Source: Actinomyces oris (lineage in GTDB: Bacteria; Actinomycetota; Actinomycetes; Actinomycetales; Actinomycetaceae). From it: a stretch of 64,000 nucleotides of DNA. The notes beneath the pieces are model-generated. The model ran no database searches. It had not been told where the DNA came from and saw nothing but the letters and a program-made list of their open reading frames with translations. Of this stretch, positions 7,767-15,311 are shown piece after piece; the first letter of the stretch is position 1; every line of letters begins with the position of its first letter. The translations under genes and the position numbers were made by a program. The stretch lies in the NCBI RefSeq assembly GCF_006546825.1, contig NZ_VICC01000005.1, forward strand, positions 143,504 through 207,503, in the 5' to 3' direction.

Positions 7767-10079
7767 TCAGCTCCTCCGGTGCCCCAGTCCGGTGACCTTG
7801 AAGCCGTCCTCACTGGGAGTGAGGATGAGCCAGGCCCCGTACTCGAACTGAGCGCGGTGGTTGGGAAGCGGCTGCATCCAGGGCTTGGACTGATCCTCCG
7901 AGGTCATCGGGCACAGGATCGACCCGGGAGCCAGATCCTCAGAGATCACCATGGTCCCGAACAACGAGTCCTTGGGGCCCGCCAGCAGGCAGGAGGCCAC
8001 CTTGCCTCCCTTGGGCAGGTAGGCGCTGCGCGCCGTGGCGTCACCGGCCTGCGTGGAGCCGGCCGGCTCATCCAGGGAGGAGAGCACCGCGGAGTCGACC
8101 TGGTCGGTGACCTTACTGTCCTCCTTAGCAGCCAGGGCGTCGTAGACAGCCTGAACCTTGACCAGTGACGGGCGGTGGATGTCCTGGGTCGGGAGGTGGT
8201 AGACGACGTCGAACAGCGCCAGGGACTCACCGTCCCACTGAGCGGCGACGGCGGCCGTCCCCGAACCGGAACAGGCCTTGCAGTCCATGTCCCCGGCGAC
8301 CATGAGCTGGGGCATGTTGAACAGCACGGTTCCGCCCACGACGCGCAGGTTCTCCATATGGGTTGCCGGAGTGTAGCCGATCTCGTTGCTGCCCTCCATG
8401 ATGAGGGAGCCGACCATCTGCTTGTCCCCGTTGTAGGCGGCCATGACGTCGAAGGCCGCAGCGGTGCCGCTGTTGCACTCCAGAACCGCGACCGTCACCG
8501 GGGAGGAGCCGAAGAAGCCCGGCTGAGCCTCCTTCAGCGCGACGGTGAAGTTGCTTCCGCCAGGGCCGTTGCCCGCCGCCGCGGTCGCGGTGCCGCTGGA
8601 GAAGGTGAGGCTGGTCTTGTCATCCTTCATCTTCTCGACCACCTGCGACTTCGTCGTGCCGCGGACCACGGAGGCGAAGCCGTCGGCGCAAACGGTCGGG
8701 ACATCGAGGGTGGTGCCGCCCAGCTCCTCCAGGCTGGGGGCGGGCTTGGCTGCGGAGGTCGGGGCTGAGGTCGGCAGCGCCGTGGCGCGGGTCGAGCTCG
8801 AGCCGGAGTCGAAGGTCATGACCGACGTCGTCGAGCCGTTGAAGACCACGACGTAGCCATCGCCGGCCGCCCACGAGGTCACCGGGGTGGAGACCCTCCA
8901 GATCGTGCTCCCGTCGACCGGGTCGAGGGCGCGCAGCGAGTCCGGGTAGGCCATGACGAGGGCCCCCTTGCTGGTCTGCCAGCGGGGTACCACCTCGGTG
9001 CCCAAGGTGTTGAGAGCGCCCGCGCCCTCGGGGAGCTTGCTCGACCACAGCACGCTGCTGCCGTCCAGGCCGGCCACCGTGACGCCGTCACTGACCACCC
9101 AGACATCACGGCTCATCGGCAGGTTGACACTGACGAGCTTGCGGGGCGCCTCGACTCGGGTCGCCCACACCGGCTTGGAACCGTCGAGCTTCAGCCCCGA
9201 GACCTTCTCCCGGTTGACGCTCACGGTTCCGTCGGAGCTGACCGACAGGGGTTTTCCGTCCCCGGGAGTGTCGCTCAGCCGCACCGAGGCGGGTGCCGGT
9301 CCCGACGCCCGCGTGCTCGGTGACGCCGGTGCGCCAGGAGTGGAGGACGGGGCGGCGGAGGGAGCCGCGGGGCCCACGGGGTTCGTGGGGGCCATGCCAT
9401 TGGGGATCTTCGAGGGCCCGCTCTGGGAGGGAGCGGCCGAGCGGGCGTCACTGGGCTGGGGTGCAACCGGTGAGGCGGGCGCCGTGGGGGCCTCGGCGGA
9501 GACAGTTGAGGGCTTGGCGGGGGAGTTGATCCCCGAGGCCAGATCGATGCTGATCTGGTCACCGCAGTCCAAGGTCTTGGCGTTCATCCGGCAGTCGAGG
9601 TACTGGCCAGCCAGATTATCGGGGATGGGGACCTGCCACGCGGCGTAGGACGACGATGAGCTCGGGTTCAAAGCCACCAGTGCCTCACGTCGATCAGCGA
9701 TCACCCGCAGGATCGTCAGCTGCTTGCTGGTGATCGTCGTGGTGCTGTTGGCGTCGAAGGGTGCCGCCGCGAGCTCCTTACCGATGTTGGACAGGTCCTG
9801 CTGCGCCTGGAGGATCGGGGCCGTGACCATGGAGAGCGGGTCGGAGCTGCGCGTCAGCGCCCAGATGCCTCCACCGCCGAGCGCCAGGACCAGGGCGACG
9901 ACGGCGCTGAGGATCCCGAGCCGTGCCCGACGGCGCCGCTGAGGCGGAGGCGGTGAGGCGAGGGCAGGAGGCCCCTGGGGCGGCGCCGCAGGCGGCGGGG
10001 TCGTGGATGAGGGGGCCTCCGGGGAAGGCGATTCGGGAGCAGGGGAGTCAGGAGCAGGGGAGTCAGGAGACGGAGACAT
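7767..10079 (-). CDS. Proline-rich single-pass membrane protein with PQQ-like beta-propeller segment
   Basis: The 770-residue protein is predicted to be surface-located. Residues 1-48 are a Pro/Ser-rich cytoplasmic tail with repeated PSPD/SPAP units, followed by an Arg cluster (RRRRAR) and one membrane helix at about 52-75. An Ala/Pro/Ser linker spans about 170-250. Residues about 265-420 contain blade-like repeats (KPVWATRVE, SSVLWSSKLPEG, GSTIWRVSTP) typical of PQQ-like propellers, where a Trp follows the strand turn. The remaining 350 residues, including a CKAC pair, match nothing I recognise. It could be an envelope sensor or assembly protein, but no enzyme motif is present. The gene has no ribosome binding site; a TAGGCT box sits 6 nt before the ATG, suggesting a leaderless message. 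Confidence 0.7.
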   Translation of the reverse strand: MSPSPDSPAPDSPAPESPSPEAPSSTTPPPAAPPQGPPALASPPPPQRRRRARLGILSAVVALVLALGGGGIWALTRSSDPLSMVTAPILQAQQDLSNIGKELAAAPFDANSTTTITSKQLTILRVIADRREALVALNPSSSSSYAAWQVPIPDNLAGQYLDCRMNAKTLDCGDQISIDLASGINSPAKPSTVSAEAPTAPASPVAPQPSDARSAAPSQSGPSKIPNGMAPTNPVGPAAPSAAPSSTPGAPASPSTRASGPAPASVRLSDTPGDGKPLSVSSDGTVSVNREKVSGLKLDGSKPVWATRVEAPRKLVSVNLPMSRDVWVVSDGVTVAGLDGSSVLWSSKLPEGAGALNTLGTEVVPRWQTSKGALVMAYPDSLRALDPVDGSTIWRVSTPVTSWAAGDGYVVVFNGSTTSVMTFDSGSSSTRATALPTSAPTSAAKPAPSLEELGGTTLDVPTVCADGFASVVRGTTKSQVVEKMKDDKTSLTFSSGTATAAAGNGPGGSNFTVALKEAQPGFFGSSPVTVAVLECNSGTAAAFDVMAAYNGDKQMVGSLIMEGSNEIGYTPATHMENLRVVGGTVLFNMPQLMVAGDMDCKACSGSGTAAVAAQWDGESLALFDVVYHLPTQDIHRPSLVKVQAVYDALAAKEDSKVTDQVDSAVLSSLDEPAGSTQAGDATARSAYLPKGGKVASCLLAGPKDSLFGTMVISEDLAPGSILCPMTSEDQSKPWMQPLPNHRAQFEYGAWLILTPSEDGFKVTGLGHRRS

Positions 10080-10085
10080 AACCGC

Positions 10086-10091
10086 AGCCTA
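10086..10091 (-). promoter_or_regulatory. -10 box of leaderless promoter for the propeller protein
   Basis: TAGGCT on the minus strand, 6 nt before the ATG at 10079. It is identical in sequence and spacing to the box before the cysteine desulfurase gene at 13951-13956. No good -35 is evident. Confidence 0.5.
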
Positions 10092-10221
10092 GAAGGAAAT
10101 GGGCCGGCCGAGAGGCGGAATAAGATTCGTACCGATCGGTTGAATAGACTTCCTGTCGTGCGGGCACATGTCCGTAGGAATGTGCCGTCATGTCCGTATC
10201 CGGCACAGCCCGGGTGGGACG

Positions 10222-11409
10222 TCAGGCGACGGCGTGGCTGGGGGACTGCTCGGACGCGACGGTCGCCTGGGCCAGGACCTGGTCGCCGTCGTCGCCGCCG
10301 TAGATGACCAGGCTCTGACCGGCGGCCACGCCACGCAAGGGCACGGCCAGGTCGGCGTGCAGGAGCCCGCGCGCCGCATCGACGCGGACCCTTGCCGGGA
10401 CCGGGCGGCCGTGAGCGCGCACCTGGACGCTGGCCTCCTGCCAGCCGACGGCGGGGGAGCCGTCAGAATCGGTGGTGCCGGTGTCCGGGCCGGTGGTGAG
10501 CGGCTCGGGGTCGGCGAGCAGAACGAGCCCGTCGCCGTCGACCGCGGTGCGGCTGAGCAGCTCCTCGGGGCCGACGACGACCTCGTTGGTGGCCGGATGC
10601 GTCTCGATGACGTAGCGGGGGCGGCCGTCCTCGGCCGGGCGGGACAGACCCAGGCCCTTGCGCTGGCCGACGGTGAAACCGAAGTAGCCCTGATGGGTGC
10701 CCAGGACCTCGCCGTCGGGGGAGACCATGGCGCCCTCGTGGGCGCCGAGCGAGCGGGTCAGGAAACCGCGCGTGTCGCCGTCGGCCACGAAGCAGATGTC
10801 GTAGGAGTCCGGCTTGGAGGCCACCGGCAGCCCCCGGGACTCGGCCTCGGCGCGCACCTGCGCCTTGGAAGGGGCATCGCCCAGCGGGAAGAGCGCCCGG
10901 GCCAGGCCCTCGCGGCCCGAGACGGCCAGAACATAGGACTGGTCCTTGGCGGCGTCGACGGCGCGGCGCAGCGTGAGGCCCGTGGTGTCGCCGGGGCGGC
11001 CGGAGGAGGCGCCGCCGCTCAGGCGCGCATAGTGGCCGGTGGCGACGGCGTCGAAGCCCAGGGCCAGGGCCCGCTCCAGGAGGGCGTCGAACTTGACGCG
11101 CTCGTTGCAGCGCACACAGGGATTGGGTGTGCGTCCGGCGCGGTACTCGTCGAGGAAGTCGGCCACGACGCGCTCCTCGAACTCCTCGGACAGGTCCCAC
11201 ACGTAGAAGGGGATGCCCAGGATCTGGGCGGCCCAGCGGGCGTCGGCGGAGTCCTCGATGGAGCAGCAGCCACGCGAACCCGAACGGGTCTGGGCCCGGT
11301 TGCGGGTCAGGGCCATGTGGACGCCCACGACCTCGTGACCGGCGTCGACGGCGCGCGCCGCGGCCACGGCGGAGTCGACTCCACCGGACAGGGCGGCCAG
11401 GACGCGCAC
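10222..11409 (-). CDS. mnmA: tRNA-specific 2-thiouridylase MnmA
   Basis: Makes 2-thiouridine at the wobble position (U34) of Lys, Glu and Gln tRNAs, taking sulfur ultimately from a cysteine desulfurase. The 395-residue protein starts [15 protein letters not shown], with the PP-loop (SGGVDS) at residues 8-13 for ATP-dependent adenylation. NPCVRCNE carries the catalytic Cys101, with an additional Cys98. A second catalytic Cys lies in [16 protein letters not shown] near residue 195. The C-terminal beta-barrel is present. The start is a GTG preceded by AAGGAG at good spacing. The cysteine desulfurase on the same strand (12712-13944) is the expected sulfur donor, but two other genes and a repeat element intervene. 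Identification is secure. Confidence 0.96.
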   Translation of the reverse strand: MRVLAALSGGVDSAVAAARAVDAGHEVVGVHMALTRNRAQTRSGSRGCCSIEDSADARWAAQILGIPFYVWDLSEEFEERVVADFLDEYRAGRTPNPCVRCNERVKFDALLERALALGFDAVATGHYARLSGGASSGRPGDTTGLTLRRAVDAAKDQSYVLAVSGREGLARALFPLGDAPSKAQVRAEAESRGLPVASKPDSYDICFVADGDTRGFLTRSLGAHEGAMVSPDGEVLGTHQGYFGFTVGQRKGLGLSRPAEDGRPRYVIETHPATNEVVVGPEELLSRTAVDGDGLVLLADPEPLTTGPDTGTTDSDGSPAVGWQEASVQVRAHGRPVPARVRVDAARGLLHADLAVPLRGVAAGQSLVIYGGDDGDQVLAQATVASEQSPSHAVA

Positions 11410-11819
11410 GAGGATCTCCTTCAGGCAGACGGGTAGCCGTTGCTACGGGCCGTGGCAGGCTACCGCAGGTCGACCGCGACGGGGCAACCGGAAGAACCCA
11501 GGGGACCTCGTGGCGCCCGGCAAAGAAGGCGCTGAGGGAGGAGATGTCATACCTGACAAGTGCGTCACCGGCGCCGGCAGCTTCACCCTGACCCTGCGCG
11601 ACCAGCGTTGATGCGCAGAGTTCTTCGTTATCCGTCGGGGGAGTGCAAGCGCATTCTCAGCGTGGCGGGTGAGCATGTGACGGTAGTGCCCAGGCATGTT
11701 CCAGCAGCGCCTGACCAGTGGCGTCATGCTCTTCGTCGGGCTCGACTCGACAAAGGCGTGGCAGTGCGTGTCAGTGTGCTCATGGTGCTCTTGCCTCATC
11801 GTTCACGAAAGGAGTCGCG
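11410..11819. other. Intergenic, no supported gene
   Basis: A 410-bp divergent spacer between mnmA and the small membrane protein gene. A 118-codon frame on the minus strand (11443-11799) has atypical composition (many His and Arg) and no ribosome binding site. A short peptide resembling the start of an IS110 transposase can be read from 11726 but ends quickly. I see no RNA gene. Confidence 0.5.
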
Positions 11820-12116
11820 ATGTCTGATGCGTGGTTGGCCTTCTTGGTTATTTTCGCCATGCTGCTGGCGATCTGGCGGATAGCAGATGGTCGAGAGCGT
11901 CCGATGACGAAGAGCGAGCAGGAACGCATGTTCTTCCGGCAGACCTACAGCCTGTCGATCGATCGCATGCTCTCGGAGAGCCCGCTGGACCGGGACGAGG
12001 TACGGCGCCTGCGTGACTCCGGGAGAAGGGACGGGAGTGCGCGAGCCATCAGATACGTACAAGAATGGGACCCCGTTCCTCGGGAGATCGCCGCTCAGTT
12101 CGTCGACCGCGTGTGA
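11820..12116 (+). CDS. Small single-pass membrane protein, unknown
   Basis: A 98-residue protein. Residues 3-20 form one hydrophobic helix (DAWLAFLVIFAMLLAIWRI). The rest is a charged cytoplasmic tail rich in Arg, Glu and Asp, including TKSEQERMFFRQTYSLSIDRMLSE and a C-terminal segment likely to form amphipathic helices. The start ATG has an excellent ribosome binding site (AAAGGAG, 6 nt upstream), which is the main argument that it is a real gene. I do not recognise the family. It is the only plus-strand gene between mnmA and nudC, and the repeat element at 12153-12241 lies 36 bp after its stop codon. Confidence 0.65.
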   Translation: MSDAWLAFLVIFAMLLAIWRIADGRERPMTKSEQERMFFRQTYSLSIDRMLSESPLDRDEVRRLRDSGRRDGSARAIRYVQEWDPVPREIAAQFVDRV

Positions 12117-12152
12117 GAGGGGCTGCGCTGGATCGAGAACTGCGTTCTCCGC

Positions 12153-12241
12153 CCAGGACGTACTTTTCCCCCACACGACTGCTGACGGACTCCAGTCGTT
12201 TGGGGACATCGCAGTCCTCGGTCACCAAGTACGTCCCCGAT
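12153..12241 (+). repeat. Dispersed palindromic element, copy 1
   Basis: An 89-bp unit with 10-bp perfect terminal inverted repeats GGACGTACTT (12156-12165) and AAGTACGTCC (12227-12236). An inner CGACTG/CAGTCG hairpin lies at about 12175-12196. It is homologous to the minus-strand sequence at 49733-49822: by-eye identity is about 73 of 90 positions with one single-base gap. It lies between the convergent genes at 11820-12116 and 12311-12676. It is too short to encode a transposase. Confidence 0.8.
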
Positions 12242-12310
12242 GGCCAAGAACTCGGGCTCAAGAGCGGATGGCCGGCAGCATGGCGCTGTTGCGTGGCCAT
12301 TGAGGGTCAC

Positions 12311-12676
12311 TCAACGGGCGGCGAACTCATGGCCGGCGCGAATGAGGTCCCGGAGCCAGTCGCTCTGTGCGGCCTCCATCGTCTTGACGACGACGTGGTG
12401 GTTCCACCTGTTGGCACTGACCTGGTCGACGCGGTGGAAGTGCGGATCCTCCATGGGACGATCGAGCCTCTCGTTGAGGAACAGGGTGCCGTCGCCCGTC
12501 CTCTCATAGGTCCAGACCCACAGGAACTTCCGGTTGACGGAGAAGCTCACCTGGGCCGTCAGGTGCTTCGTGACGGAGCCGAGCGAGAGGGCGTAGGACT
12601 CGATCGCCGCGTACATGGCGGCCGATGCCGGCTTGCTGCTGAAGTCGCCGATCATCTTGTTCGAGGTGGTGGGCAT
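12311..12676 (-). CDS. DUF5655-type small protein
   Basis: A 121-residue soluble protein. The pattern of an N-terminal helix (AAIESYALSLG), a central beta-rich stretch (VSFSVNRKFLWVWTYE), a charged turn and the C-terminal segment NRWNHHVVVKTMEAAQSDWLRDLIRAGHEFAAR resembles the DUF5655 family, whose C-terminus has a similar HHVVV element and helix. Function is unknown; these proteins are often annotated as transporters without good reason. A GAGGAG ribosome binding site precedes the ATG. The gene lies 35 nt downstream of the cysteine desulfurase on the same strand and is probably co-transcribed with it. It may be a late insertion that split the desulfurase from mnmA. Confidence 0.65.
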   Translation of the reverse strand: MPTTSNKMIGDFSSKPASAAMYAAIESYALSLGSVTKHLTAQVSFSVNRKFLWVWTYERTGDGTLFLNERLDRPMEDPHFHRVDQVSANRWNHHVVVKTMEAAQSDWLRDLIRAGHEFAAR

Positions 12677-12711
12677 GCGGTGCTCCTCGTGAGTCGTCGG
12701 ACTGGATGCTG

Positions 12712-13944
12712 TTACGAGTGTGTCCCGGCCGCCTTGTGCGTCACCTTCCAGGCGCGCCTGGCTCCCTCCAGGGCGGCGGGCAGGGCGGCGAGCAGGCGCT
12801 CGACGTCCTCGGGGATCGTCTCCCGGCCCAGTGAGCAGCGCAGCGTGGAGCGGGCCGGCCCCTCCTCAAAGCCCATCGCCAGGAGCACGTGACTGGGCTG
12901 GGTGACCCCGGCGTGGCAGGCCGACCCCGCCGACGCATCAATCCCCGCCAGGTCCAGGGCCATGAGCAGCGCCTCGGCGTCGGCCTCCTCGAACCACAGG
13001 TGCGCCGTCGAGGCCACATGATCGGCACCCTCCGGCAACGTGGCGTGAACGCCCGCAAGCCCCCCGGCACCCTCCAGGATCCGACGCCGCAGCACCGCCA
13101 GCCGGGCCTCCTGCTCCTCCCGCTCGGCGACCGCCAGCTTCACCGCCAGCGCCAGTGCCCGGGCCGCCACCACGTCCTGAGTGCCCGAGCGGAGCCCCCG
13201 CTCCTGACGGCCCCCACCCGTGGCCGGCGTCAACCCCAGGTCGCGGCGAACCACCAGGGCCCCCACACCCACCGGCGCCCCCAGCTTGTGCCCCGTCAGG
13301 CTCATCGCATCCAGACCCCAGCCATGGAAGTCCACCGGAACCTTCCCCAGCGCCGCAACCACGTCGGAGTGGACGGGTACGTACCCGGTCTCGCCGGGAC
13401 GCCCGGCGCCGCTGGCCTCCCGTACGCGCTCCACCAGCGCCGCCATGTCCTGCACCACGCCGGTCTCATTGTTCGCCGTCATCACCGACACCAGGGACGC
13501 GGGGGAGTGGCCGGTACTGCCCGCCGGCGCCAGTGCTCGATCCACCGAGTCGAGCTCGACCCGCCCGGCGTTGTCAACCTCCAGCAGGCTCAGCCCCGCC
13601 CCCAGCTGGTCCACGGCGGTGCGCGCCGAGTCCAGAACCGCCGGGTGCTCAATCGGAGAGACGACCAGCCTCCCGCCCGGAACCGCTCGCGCCCGCCCCG
13701 AGACCACGAGGGCGTCGGCCTCCGTCCCACCGGAGGTCAGCAGCACCTCATGCGCATCCACCCCCAGGGCACTCGCCAGGCGGGCACGCGCCTGCGCCAG
13801 CAGCGCCCCCACCCGCCGGCCCGCAGTGTGCTGCGCACTCGGATTCGCCCAGCCCCCGAGTCCACTGGCCAGGTCCTCGGCAATCTGCCGGGCGACCTCG
13901 GGGCGGACCGGGGATGTGGCGGCATGATCGAGATAGGTGCGCAC
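12712..13944 (-). CDS. Cysteine desulfurase (NifS/IscS family)
   Basis: PLP-dependent enzyme that turns L-cysteine into L-alanine and leaves a persulfide on its own cysteine, supplying sulfur to MnmA and to Fe-S assembly. The 410-residue protein begins MRTYLDHAATSPVRPEV. It has TSGGTEAD (cofactor phosphate site, about 70-77), SLTGHKLGAP with PLP-binding Lys220, and the mobile loop SAGSACHAG with catalytic Cys343. The actinobacterial desulfurase next to mnmA has this form. No iscU or sufU is adjacent, so tRNA thiolation is the likely main role. The start GTG has TAGGCT 6 nt upstream (13951-13956), again consistent with a leaderless mRNA. Confidence 0.93.
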   Translation of the reverse strand: MRTYLDHAATSPVRPEVARQIAEDLASGLGGWANPSAQHTAGRRVGALLAQARARLASALGVDAHEVLLTSGGTEADALVVSGRARAVPGGRLVVSPIEHPAVLDSARTAVDQLGAGLSLLEVDNAGRVELDSVDRALAPAGSTGHSPASLVSVMTANNETGVVQDMAALVERVREASGAGRPGETGYVPVHSDVVAALGKVPVDFHGWGLDAMSLTGHKLGAPVGVGALVVRRDLGLTPATGGGRQERGLRSGTQDVVAARALALAVKLAVAEREEQEARLAVLRRRILEGAGGLAGVHATLPEGADHVASTAHLWFEEADAEALLMALDLAGIDASAGSACHAGVTQPSHVLLAMGFEEGPARSTLRCSLGRETIPEDVERLLAALPAALEGARRAWKVTHKAAGTHS

Positions 13945-13950
13945 ACCCCC

Positions 13951-13956
13951 AGCCTA
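13951..13956 (-). promoter_or_regulatory. -10 box of leaderless promoter for cysteine desulfurase
   Basis: TAGGCT on the minus strand, 6 nt before the GTG start at 13944. It matches the box before the gene starting at 10079. Confidence 0.5.
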
Positions 13957-14135
13957 AACGGCGGCACCGGCGACCAGCATGGTCCGCACGCGGCCTCCGC
14001 GCCGCCCGCACACCGCCCGCCTTCTCGCAGAACGCCTCGCCCCTCGCCCCGGCAGCCGCCGGGGTCCATATTCATCTCCTATCGGTATGGGCGTGCCCAT
14101 GTGCGCCTCGAAGCAGGGGGTGGGAGAGTGATCCC

Positions 14136-15248
14136 ATGCGCACCGACCAGCTCGCCCTGTCCCGCTCCGCCACCGACCGCGACGCCGAGCGACGCAGCGA
14201 GCCCAGGCTGCTGGAGCGCCTCGCCGCCGACCCCGAGACTCGCCTGCTGCTGGTCGACGCCCGCGGCCGCGTCGCCCTGACCGGCCCCGCCATCCACCCC
14301 GACCTGCCCGACGACGGCCTCACCCCGCCCAGCCTCATCGGCAGCCCCGGCGCCACCGCCTGGGAGGGACCCGGCGTCCGCAGCGGCTGGGGCCTGCCCG
14401 ACCTGCGCGTCGGCTACCTCGGAGCCTCCGCCCCCACTCGCTGCTCCGACCTGACCGTCCTCTACATGGGCCGCGAGCTTGCCGACGCCGCAGCCTCCGG
14501 CCCCGCCTGGATCGCCGTCGTTGTGCCCCAGGCCCTCGAGGTCCCCGACGCCCCCGAGCCGCCCGCCACCGGCTCCGACGCCGAGGGCACCGCCGTCGAC
14601 CACCCCGACCTGCGCCGCCTGCTGGAGCGCTACCCGCTCTCCGCCCTGCGAGCCATGGGCGCCCAGATGACGGCCCGCGACGCCGGCCTGGCCACCACGG
14701 CAACCGCCCTGGCCGCCTGGCACGCCCGCTCCGCCTACTGCCCGGCCTGCGGCGGACGCACCGAGATCATCGAGGCCGGCTGGGCCCGCCGCTGCTCCGA
14801 CTGCGCCACCGTCCACTTCCCGCGCACCGACCCGGCCGTCATCATGGCGGTCACCGACACCTCCGACCGCCTTCTCCTCGTGCGCGGCGCCACCTGGGCT
14901 CCCCGGCGCTACTCGGTCGTGGCCGGCTTCGTCGAGGCCGGCGAGTCCGTTGAGGCGGCCGTGGCCCGGGAGGTGTGGGAGGAGACCGGGCTGCGCGTGG
15001 CCGACGTCGAGTACGTCGCCTCCCAGCCCTGGCCCTTCCCGCGCTCCCTCATGCTCGGCTGCCGCGCCCGCCTGGCCCCCGGTGAGGACCGGCCCCGCCC
15101 CGACGGCCAGGAGGTCGTCGAGGCCCGCCTCGTCTCCCGTGACGAGCTCACCGCGGCCGCCGACGACGGCAGCATCCTCCTGCCCGGCCCCACCTCCATC
15201 GCCCGACTCCTCATCGAGGACTGGTACGGCGGCCCCATCGTCAGCTGA
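14136..15248 (+). CDS. nudC: NAD(+) diphosphatase / RNA NAD-decapping Nudix hydrolase NudC
   Basis: Hydrolyses NAD(H) to NMN(H) and AMP, and in bacteria can remove NAD caps from RNA. The 370-residue protein has an N-terminal domain, then a four-Cys zinc ribbon (YCPACG and RRCSDC; Cys202, 205, 220, 223). The Nudix box follows (264-286, GFVEAGE to REVWEETGL), then SQPWPFP at 296-302, the array that separates NudC from other Nudix enzymes. The ATG at 14136 gives the family-like N-terminus; GGGAG lies about 12 nt upstream. It is the first gene of a run with uvrD2, 63 nt away, as in mycobacteria. Identification is secure. Confidence 0.95.
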   Translation: MRTDQLALSRSATDRDAERRSEPRLLERLAADPETRLLLVDARGRVALTGPAIHPDLPDDGLTPPSLIGSPGATAWEGPGVRSGWGLPDLRVGYLGASAPTRCSDLTVLYMGRELADAAASGPAWIAVVVPQALEVPDAPEPPATGSDAEGTAVDHPDLRRLLERYPLSALRAMGAQMTARDAGLATTATALAAWHARSAYCPACGGRTEIIEAGWARRCSDCATVHFPRTDPAVIMAVTDTSDRLLLVRGATWAPRRYSVVAGFVEAGESVEAAVAREVWEETGLRVADVEYVASQPWPFPRSLMLGCRARLAPGEDRPRPDGQEVVEARLVSRDELTAAADDGSILLPGPTSIARLLIEDWYGGPIVS

Positions 15249-15311
15249 CGCCACCCCGCCCGGGCCAAGGACCGTCGATTCCTGTCACCGCCGCGTGGCA
15301 GGCTGGTCCCG

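Noticed and set aside
10163..10186. Weak hairpin (7-bp arms) downstream of mnmA
   Set aside because: Short stem with a 10-nt loop, no U-tract; not convincing as a terminator.
11443..11799. 118-codon minus-strand frame in the mnmA spacer
   Set aside because: No ribosome binding site, His/Arg-rich composition, no similarity seen.
11726..11830. Peptide MLFVGLDSTKAW resembling the start of an IS110-type transposase
   Set aside because: The frame ends after about 35 residues and no DEDD motif or further transposase sequence follows, so chance is more likely than a remnant.
12065..12892. 275-codon plus-strand frame
   Set aside because: Runs across the repeat element and antisense to DUF5655; it is not conserved between the two repeat copies as a protein.
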